DNA of 64,000 nt. It comes from Spirometra erinaceieuropaei. Lineage: Eukaryota; Platyhelminthes; Cestoda; Diphyllobothriidea; Diphyllobothriidae. Made by a program: the position numbers and the translations under genes. Location: the NCBI GenBank assembly GCA_902702965.1, contig CACRXP010000015.1:2635448-2699447 (forward strand). Direction: 5' to 3'. This document shows, in pieces, positions 56,620 to 64,000 of this stretch. Below the pieces are notes generated by a model, which was given only the letters and a program-made list of their open reading frames with translations, was not told the origin of the DNA and searched no databases. Numbering within the stretch: position 1 is the stretch's first letter; every line of letters begins with the position of its first letter.

Positions 56620-57490
56620 GGCTAATTTATTCCAACCTGCCGAGGAGACGATGGCACAACTGACCGAAGCAGGGAATGAGCAATTGTATTGGGAGTCGGC
56701 ATGAATTCGTGTCGATCTTTCGATGTAACCCATTAATTGGGGCAATTTGTGACTTCATCACAGGGACTGAAGTGCCACTCAGCAGGTCAATGTTGTATCG
56801 ACCAAAGCAGATTATAATTCGATTGAGCGAAATCTGGTGAATACGGTGGGTAGGGGAGGCAGACGTTCGAGCTAAGAACCTCCAGATTTTCCTTTACTCG
56901 TTGTGCAACCCGGGGTCTAATGGTTTGATGTTTAAAAATGGCCCAATCACGTCTTTCACGCTATTCTGGTCCGTTTTTGTTCACCGATCAAATCAAAGTG
57001 ATCAAGTGTTGCTGATATTGCTTAGCAGTAGGAGTTTCATATAGCTGCAGTGACCCACAATACACCATTCTTTTTTGGTCCTACCAAATACAAAGTATAA
57101 CTCTACTCCCATGAATGTTTTACTTTGGCGTTGATGCTGATGGTTGACAAGGGGTCGTTCAGAATTTTGTATGCCTGTGGCTATCTTAACAGACCTTTTC
57201 TCGACAACAGTCACGATTCGATGCAAAGACCACACGTGCAAAATACCACACGTGGTTTTGCATTTTTCCAGCCTTCCAGTCAACTCAAGCGGCACCCAAA
57301 TGACTTGTTTTTGTGCCATCCTTGATGCATACAAACGTCTGCCAACGCTTCTGACATATCTCTAAACGTATGCCATTGATCGTAATCAAGTAACGTTTCC
57401 CGATCTTTTTTTAAAGTTGGTGACTGTCCTGTACGTTCCTTGTCCTCTATCTTAAAACTAACACTGCTGAACCGACCACGATTTTTTTAG
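56620..57490 (-). pseudogene. Second mariner transposase pseudogene
   Basis: On the minus strand the blocks run in mariner order. FKIEDKERTGQSPTLKKD, LLDYDQ and a TFRDMSEAL segment lie at 57350-57450. QKQVIWVPLELTGR and KTTCGIL lie at 57250-57315, and RIVTV at about 57210. A GQPSTS-equivalent region lies at 57150. ETPTAKQYQQHLITL lies at about 57000-57040, and RVAQRVKENLEVL, PYPPYSPDF and NYNLLWSIQH at 56790-56890. Frames change repeatedly, so it is dead. Its residues differ clearly from the copy at 10240, so the two are not a recent duplication. Confidence 0.6.
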
Positions 57491-57961
57491 ACAGAACATG
57501 TTCAGCATAAGATTCCCCAACTAAATGATGACTTTCTGCAGCATTGTGTTTTCAAAGTAAACAAGAAAGCAGTGTTTACCGCAAATGCTTCTTTGAGGAC
57601 ACACCATTTTCTATGTTCCCTGCTACAGAAGACATTAATGCTAAGGCCTAAACCAAACATCATACATAAATATGGCTGCCCTGTACTTATACAACACATG
57701 TTACCGTTTTTAATTACTTGAAAGTAGTACTTATTAAAACGCTTAAAATTCTGCATGAATCGAGCCTCCGGCCTCACATTAGTACATATAAGGGGAATTA
57801 AAAGGAGGTTTGCTGCCTGATTGCGCCGTCTTCACTACCTCTGAGCTCTGGTAACCCAGTATTTCAGTATGTATTAAGCGGCTGATGCGTTACAGAAGTG
57901 GTAATTGTTCGTGTCGGCGAACCTTGCTATCCGGTCAAGACCAGTCTTTTAGGCAAAAAAT

Positions 57962-58454
57962 GGTCAGATGCGGTTATGTAATCGAACCTGAGGTAAACAA
58001 ACCTCAGACACCTGTAATACGCGCCCGGTGGTTATAGGGGGGAGGGGGGGCGTAAACTCACAGGCGATGAGATCAAGTAATTGTGTGCAAGAGAAAAGCT
58101 ATTGGGAATGAGCGGCTGCACATTGAGTGGTTGAGAAATAATTGCCCTAGCTCCTAACCCCTAGCCCCAACCCATAACCCTTAACTCTAAGCCCTAACCC
58201 TTTAACTATAATCCTAACCCCGAAACATCCAACGCGAATGTTAGAAGGAGACGACAGGCCGAAAGTCAAGAAGGACCACCAACATTGGGCCAAAAAGGCA
58301 GACTCGGCAACAAAGAAACAAGACCGTCACCAGAACACGCACCGCACCGCAATGCACAGCCACACCATAACAATGTAATCATACCAACTCAAAATAATTA
58401 AGTAGGTCAACAGTATTGTGTCCATCAGGTGCGGCTACATAACCACATCTTACC
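57962..58454. mobile_element. MITE with 30-bp inverted ends, copy 3, telomere-like interior
   Basis: It begins GGTCAGATGCGGTTATGTAA and ends GGCTACATAACCACATCTTACC. The inner 58150-58220 region is a degenerate (CCCTAA)-like array (CCTAACCCCTAGCCCC, CCCTAACCC, CCTAACCCCG), longer than in the other copies. About 170 bp of extra sequence separates it from the right end. Confidence 0.6.
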
Positions 58455-58459
58455 AAAAA

Positions 58460-60470
58460 ATGAAAAACCCAACGAGCCTGTGGGACAACATAGAGATTTT
58501 CTGCTGTCTCTCGTCTCGAACGTTTGGACAAAGTGTGTTTCATAGGCAGGGCACCGTTTAGTTCAGTATATTTAAAAATAGCAGACACTGTCAGGAATTT
58601 CCTATAGCGTTTTCATCGGTAGTGGTTGAATCCTTCTGGCCTGTATCCTCCCCCAGAACTGTTCTTTTGACCACCAAGACGGGTTAAGGCAAAATGAGGC
58701 CATACGGGCCGTCAGCAAGCGTTCGACGACCTACAAAGCCACGTCACGCAGACGTGAGTCTCGCATTGGACCAAGGTATCGACGGCGTCGCACTGCAGCT
58801 GATACGCAAACTGTTACCCAACTTTTTTTTAAAATCCCCTTTATGCCATAAAATTCCGGTGATGAATACGCCGGCTTTAGCCGCTGATCTCGTGCGTAGA
58901 TGCGAGCTGGTGCGTGTGTGCGACTGCATTTATAGTTGACGGTCGTTGTCCAATAGACGGCTTCATCAAGGTCATTCACACTCGCACCAGACGGGCTGAC
59001 CTTGAGGCCTGACCGACCGCAGCATGCGCACATACGCGCGCATTCTGACAGTCACAGACGTCCATTTATCACTTGGACATGCCATCCCTCGCGCAAGGCA
59101 ACACACGCCACTTGAACGCGGACATTTAAACGTGCCCACACAAATCCATAACAGTAACCGTCACCAATTTTTTCCCAAGATGTGATTTGCTACCGCCCGC
59201 CGACGCCCTCGCCTTGCCAGTCGTCACTGCTGCCTATGACAGCAACTCAGGCTTTCGCGCGCAACAAAAACCCTCCATCCTGAAATGATGACTGAAAGGC
59301 TTCAAAGTATAGCCATTGCTCGAGGCACCACTTGGGCTGGCAACATTCCAAAGTCCCAACGCGGTTAAGAACATTTACGGGAGATGGGCGATTTCGAATC
59401 ATGATTAGTGCGTCGAGATAGGATCTCTCAACTGTCAACAATTCACGAGCTTAAAGTGCTTGTGTGACACTGCCCTCGTCGGAATATTTACGTCATGTCA
59501 ACCACTCACCACCAGTCGTGCGAAAGGCTGGAACAAACCGGTAGTGCATAGAGGAGGAAAAATAGGAAGGCCTACCCCACGTAGACTCAACGCTTATTAT
59601 CCTCTTTATAGTGAACCTATGCGTTTTAGACGGTCATAAAAGTCCAAAAGTTCTGGAGAGTTGTCACCCGAACGGAAATCTGTAAGTCCGCCAGGCTCGG
59701 GTGGCAGACTGCACTGCGCACTCTTTTATATGGCTGTCATGACAACTCTCTTCTGTGCGAGATCTACGAAATCCAACCCCCCCCCCATTTCGAAAGTCGA
59801 CTCATGTCACGCGTAAATGTCGATGCAGTCCCGACAGGCATTTCACTCGCGCCTATATTCGGTCTTCTTGACCTCTTCCTCTCATTGGAAGATCATGTGA
59901 GTCGGGTGGGAGCGTGAGTTAGATTCTGCCCAATCCTCCCCCTCACCACAATACCAATTCACGCATGAATCACCACTGCGATCTAGAAACGACTGTTGTC
60001 CTCGCCGTTTGGCTCAGACAAACTATTCTACTGTTCGGTGCTAATAACCTAGTCAAGCGTATATTAATCACTTCTCCCCTTCCACACCCTTGAATTACTG
60101 CGCCAGACGGCCTGCCGATAGTTTACCGATCAGCAGCTCTGTGAAAGCCCAACTTAAAGTCGATCTCGCTTACTTAGAAGAAGTAATCAGTTAAGCAACT
60201 ACGCGCTTCCTAATCCAGTACAACATAGATCAGTTTGAAATTAGCCTGTGCGCTTAAACCAAGGTAATCTCCTTGCCTGTGTTGGATGGCCGGCGGTCAG
60301 TCACAAGGTCATACTGGCCGAAGCCAATTTGTGTTGTTTGTTTTTACCTGCGTAGCCACAACACTCACGATCGGTCCGATGAAGTTTGAAATTCAGCACC
60401 CACTTCATTTAAGCCATGCTGGCGTCTCTAAGTACCACTCAGATATTAACGCCATCAAAAAGTAGTAATT
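58460..60470. other. Intergenic, no supported feature
   Basis: Short frames without motifs and a C-run at 59779-59788. I see no exon with convincing boundaries. Confidence 0.3.
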
Positions 60471-60472
60471 AT

Positions 60473-60833
60473 ACTAAAATGGTAATGGGACGCCCACCGA
60501 TAGTTTTTACGGAACTCGCTCGTCCCGTTGTGTCTTATGGACTCTCTCTCTCTCGAGCAGCCGCACAGCGGCAGAATTTTACTACCGACAAAGATAAAGG
60601 AGACTGGAATAGCCATTTCTGGCTTATTAGCCGTCGTCAGCCAATCATACCCGAGCACCGAAGTTTGGAACAACCGAGGCTCGATCCCGCGACATGTAAG
60701 TTAGAAGTCCAAAGCCTCTAACCACTGAGCCACAGACTCGTTGTCCTGTCGGTTAGGATCGGGAATGTACAATGGTAGAGCTCACCGATCGTTTTGATGG
60801 AACTCACCCGTCCATTGTGTCTTGCAATATTAC
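60473..60833 (-). repeat. tRNA/hammerhead repeat copy with terminal redundancy
   Basis: About 65 bp at the left (AATGG-TA, CACCGATnGTTTT, GGAACTC-C-CGT) recur at 60766-60833, giving a period of about 293 bp. The minus-strand tRNA-like head is at about 60665-60735 and the hammerhead at 60602-60646. Confidence 0.6.
60602..60646 (-). ncRNA. Hammerhead ribozyme motif (complete) in the tRNA-derived repeat
   Basis: On the minus strand: stem I GAUUGG/CCAGUC with one G-U pair in place of C-G, core CUGACGA, stem II GGCU/AGCC with AAUA loop, GAAA, and stem III A-U and U-A closing GGCU. All catalytic bases are intact, so this copy and the one at 32699 are the best active candidates. Confidence 0.6.
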
Positions 60834-60839
60834 AACAGT

Positions 60840-62060
60840 ATAAAAGTGAGTGGTGAGCTTTTACTTTGATCGAAGTTCATGCTCTCCATCACATATTTGG
60901 AGGGACGGAAAGTGCTCCGGCTAGCAGTCCGTTATGAGTGCGAGATACCGTACTTTACAAACTCAGCTCGCCGCGCGGCGAAATACAAATAAGCCAATAT
61001 CTAACATACATTACTAAATGAAATGGTTGTTGAGGCATTAGGAAAACGAATCCGAAACTATGAAGACTCAATACATGGCCTCCGTCAGGTTGCAATGCAG
61101 GCCCAAATGTCAGTAGTTGTCAACCTCAGGAAACAGCTAAGGAGAGAGAGAGGGGGGGGGGGTTAGGGGAGAAATAAGACTGGCCTAGAAGTTGAAACTT
61201 TTATTTACTGCTTCCCTGAGACCAATTTCCATTGCCGAGGATGGTGTGACGGGAAGAAAGGGCATGTCAAACATTTCCGCGCACTCAAGACTGTTTCAGA
61301 CCATTTGCCTCACTGCGGTAAACTGGCGTGATCACACCCACCTCATGCACTGATAGTAAAGACAGCCAAGGCAAAAATCTCTCTCAAAAACATCTAAGTA
61401 AAGGAGAAACGGTATAAGGTCGGAACCCTGTGTGAGAGATAACTGATAGTGAGGTTTATTTGCCTACTATTTCCGACTGCAAACGTTAGTAGAGTAGACG
61501 GAATTACGGCCCAACAAGCGGTAAAATTTAGATAACTTCGCCATATCTGGTGCAGTTTTGGAAAAAGCAACAACATCGCGGACGGCCGAACATGACTTCG
61601 CAGTTACTTTGACGGTACCCAGCACACATTCAAGTTCCTTGCTGTCGAAAATTTCGCGAGTGCTTACCGCTGTGTGAGTCGCTAGCTGTTTCGGTCGTGA
61701 TTTTCCGAGCACCAGGTGATTAACAAACTCAATGACCTCTCACTTCAGTATCATCTGCTGAGACTTTTACAAGGCGGAAACTAACAACGTGTTCTTTTGG
61801 CGGTGTTTTGCTCACCGTCGTTGACTATGTTAAAATAAGCACTATTATTGCCATAATCAGTTCACCACTTTAAATAATCGGGCTTTTAATGCGTCAGAGA
61901 GAACGCAGAGACGTTCGTGAGGAAAGGTTTTTTCATGCTCTGGTACTTCAAGTGTTCCCTTGCCCGTTGCCAGAGACTGCAGCCCCCTACGCACACAATT
62001 CAGCTTATTGAACGCGTGGGTGCTGCATATATCAGGCTTGTCCCGTTGGTTGACGATGCC
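60840..62060. other. Intergenic, no supported feature
   Basis: A GA/G-rich run lies at 61142-61163. Minus-strand frames at 61467-61712 and nearby have no recognised motif. Confidence 0.3.
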
Positions 62061-62063
62061 GGA

Positions 62064-62215
62064 CCGTAGGTGGGGCCCGCGGCTCCCCTCCGCCCTGGTC
62101 CGTGTCGGCCCTTTTATGGTTGGCCGTTCTTCCGTGTTTATAGAAAATCCTGGCGTGTGCATTTGGGGGGTCAGGTCATGCGTGTGGCGCGCGCAGACCA
62201 GCTCTTTAGTTCCGG
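62064..62215 (+). repeat. Direct repeat flanking the rearranged MITE, left copy
   Basis: It shares CCGTGTCGGCCCT, TTATGGTTGGCCGTTC and GTGTGTGCATTTGGGG with 63044-63190 in the same orientation. Confidence 0.6.
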
Positions 62216-62235
62216 CTACATCTAAAAACCACATT

Positions 62236-63043
62236 CCGTAAAAAAATGGCTACTTAAGTAACATGCATTTTTCATTGGTTTTCAAGGCCCTTAAAGAGTC
62301 AATTATATTTTATGGAAAACGTGCATAAAATATTCATTCCTTTGTTCATTTGGTAGAGAATTACGTCTTCTTTCAATTTTACGCTCGAAGGAAGGGTGTA
62401 ATTTGGTTTTATAAAACTTTTCCAATTTCGGAATAATTTTGAACCCGACCTGCCGTTGCACTTGCATTCAGGATTCACAAAATACAAGCCGTATATTTTA
62501 TGCGTACAGAAAACCATATATTTCTCTACGGTATTAGGAGGAGACCATACGGGTTCATAAAATTAAGCAGTGGATTTGAGCCACGTTGTTAACTTTACAA
62601 GCTACATTGGTAAAGGTGGAGACATGACGTTTTATGAACGTCCATTTCACGGTATTAAAAAATCTCACAATTTGAAACTTTTTTAAAACCGAATTATAGC
62701 CTTCCTTCGAGTGCAAAATTGAAATAAGACGTAATTTTCTACTGAATGAGCAAAAAATTAATATTTTTATGCATGTTTTCCATGAAATATAATTGAATCT
62801 TTAAGAGCATCGAAAATAAACGAAGAAAATGCATGCTACATAAGTAGTCATTTTTTAAAGGATCTAGTTTTTCCATGTAGCCGGAAAGAAGTTCGTTCGA
62901 AAGCCGGCGTCCTAGGGTAATCGGATTATTATAGAATTATGCTGCATAGTGGTTAGTTTTACAACACTACTTAATTAATATTTGCGGAACGGCAACGCAT
63001 TTCGGAATTTCCGTTGACGTTTCATGAGTTAGCCCACCTACTG
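62236..63043. mobile_element. Rearranged Tc1/mariner-type MITE with internal inverted copies
   Basis: The right end (TTAGCCCACCTACTG, then TA at 63044) matches the terminal repeat at 8789. The left part 62240-62345 is the inverted copy of 62755-62865, and 62500-62640 repeats the interior seen at 8221-8340 in inverse orientation. The left terminus itself is missing. It looks like a fold-back fusion of two partial elements. Confidence 0.55.
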
Positions 63044-63190
63044 TAGGTGGAACCTGCGGCCCACCTCCGCCCTTGTCCGTGTCGGCCCTGTTATGGTTGG
63101 CCGTTCCTCCGTGTTTATGGAAAATTGCGGTGTGTGCATTTGGGGTGTGGCGCTCGCAGACGAGCTCTCTAGTTCTGTCACCTACTGAGT
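63044..63190 (+). repeat. Direct repeat flanking the rearranged MITE, right copy
   Basis: Partner of 62064-62215, immediately adjacent to the MITE end. Confidence 0.6.
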
Positions 63191-63239
63191 CCCTATCCCG
63201 CACCGGACATCGGCTCGGACAGTGGCTGGTGTCTAGGAA

Positions 63240-64000
63240 CGGTAGTAGACAGTGAGGTCCACGACTCATCCCTCACTGCAAACAATCTGACGCGCCTGAA
63301 GCCATGCCGGTGCGCTAAAAGTCGTGGCTTGGAAGATTGGCAACTGATGTGAGAACTCGGACCTCGCAGTCAGTCCAGTGTGTGTTTTGTGGGTTAACTG
63401 GCCGACCGGTTGACTGACAGTCAGGCTGCAATGACTCCTGGACGTGACCGCTATGACACTCTTACCTAGTGGAATCCGAGTCGGGTTTGGTGGCACGCCC
63501 AGCGGCGGTTCCAGCCGCGCCAACCACCTGCGCCCTCTCCCACCTCCGGCCTTCTCGATAAGGTCATGGAATTAGATCCAGGCGGGGAGGAGGAGAGAGT
63601 GCGGCAGATGCATCGCAAGTCCACTTCCACTAAAAACCAATTCATGCACAGGTCACAGTCCCTGCTCTCACCCTGCCGTGCAGCACACGGTTGACATCGT
63701 CGAAATCGACGCTCGAACTGCCATAGTCGGCTGTAGCGAAAAGTTGCAGCCTTGCGAATGCTCCAGTTTCTGACGCTGGCCGGCCAAAATTGTTACTGGC
63801 TAGATTGCAGTTGGTGGCCAGGACCCGGATTACAGGCGTAAACCCGCACCTAGGCGTATCATTCCAAACCCCCTGGTCCACAACAAACACTTGGTCAGGA
63901 TTTTAACCAACAGCAAAAAAATTCGGGATGACAGGGATTTCGATTGGCGCGGCGTGAGCGTGCAAATGGGCGGCCTATCACCGCACCCCGAATGTTAGCG
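63240..64000 (-). repeat. GC-rich dispersed repeat copies
   Basis: 63250-63560 parallels 17690-17960 and 49990-50110. 63560-63740 is the inverse of the 6730-6800 and 7330-7420 blocks. 63840-64000 has CCCCCTGGTCCACAACAAAC, the CAGGATTT motif and GGCGCGGCGTGAGCGTG in the plus orientation. The copies are therefore rearranged. The window ends inside this repeat. Confidence 0.5.

Noticed and set aside
58150..58220. True telomere
   Set aside because: The CCCTAA-like tract is short, impure and enclosed by MITE inverted ends.

Overview
The window is eukaryotic, repeat-dominated genomic DNA. It most likely comes from a flatworm, and among flatworms probably a diphyllobothriid tapeworm. I infer this from the LINE endonuclease/reverse transcriptase family that ends in C2H2 zinc fingers, the Penelope-like elements, the Merlin-like and mariner remnants, and a tRNA-derived hammerhead-ribozyme repeat. 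No species can be fixed from the sequence alone. Gene density is very low, there is no operon structure, and two assembly gaps are present (29535-29750 and 52714-52859).

Only one host gene is well supported: a two-exon gene for a mitochondrial single-stranded DNA-binding protein (SSBP1-like). Exon 1 is 26828-27067, the intron of about 2.8 kb contains the first gap, and exon 2 is 29843-30256. Splice signals, phase, Kozak context, a mitochondrial presequence and the OB-fold pattern agree.

Layout. 1-6.2 kb is nested transposon wreckage: a plus-strand LINE fragment, a Penelope-like fragment bounded by inverted hammerhead-bearing repeats, and a decayed minus-strand LINE interrupted by a Merlin-like element with its own terminal inverted repeats and 8-bp target duplication. 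6.6-9 kb is a GC-rich dispersed repeat cluster plus an intact 745-bp Tc1/mariner-type MITE. 10-14 kb holds a mariner pseudogene, an AT-rich repeat and an old MITE. 15-24.8 kb is mostly unannotatable intergenic DNA with a gypsy fragment, a 141-bp tandem repeat and a perfect-looking hairpin. 24.8-25.7 kb is a tandem cluster of the tRNA/hammerhead repeat. 26.4-30.3 kb is the SSBP1-like locus. 30.3-50 kb contains further copies of the tRNA/hammerhead repeat (31.2, 32.5, 33.2, 43.8 kb), a CR1/L2-like fragment, a Penelope hammerhead at 44.8 kb, microsatellites and dispersed repeats. 50.7-52.7 kb is a long open LINE reverse-transcriptase ORF. 52.9-55.4 kb is a partial tandem array of a repeat unit that carries MITEs. 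56.6-58.5 kb has a second mariner pseudogene and a MITE with telomere-like interior. 60.4-64 kb has another tRNA/hammerhead copy, a rearranged MITE and GC-rich repeats.

The most striking system is the dispersed unit of about 308 bp that combines a tRNA-like (pol III promoter) head with a hammerhead ribozyme. Several copies are longer than one unit, carry short terminal redundancies and begin at different points of the same circle of sequence, as expected if insertions derive from multimeric or circular self-cleaving RNA. One copy is flanked by a 12-bp direct repeat. Penelope-type hammerheads occur in the same window, so two classes of self-cleaving retroelement coexist here.
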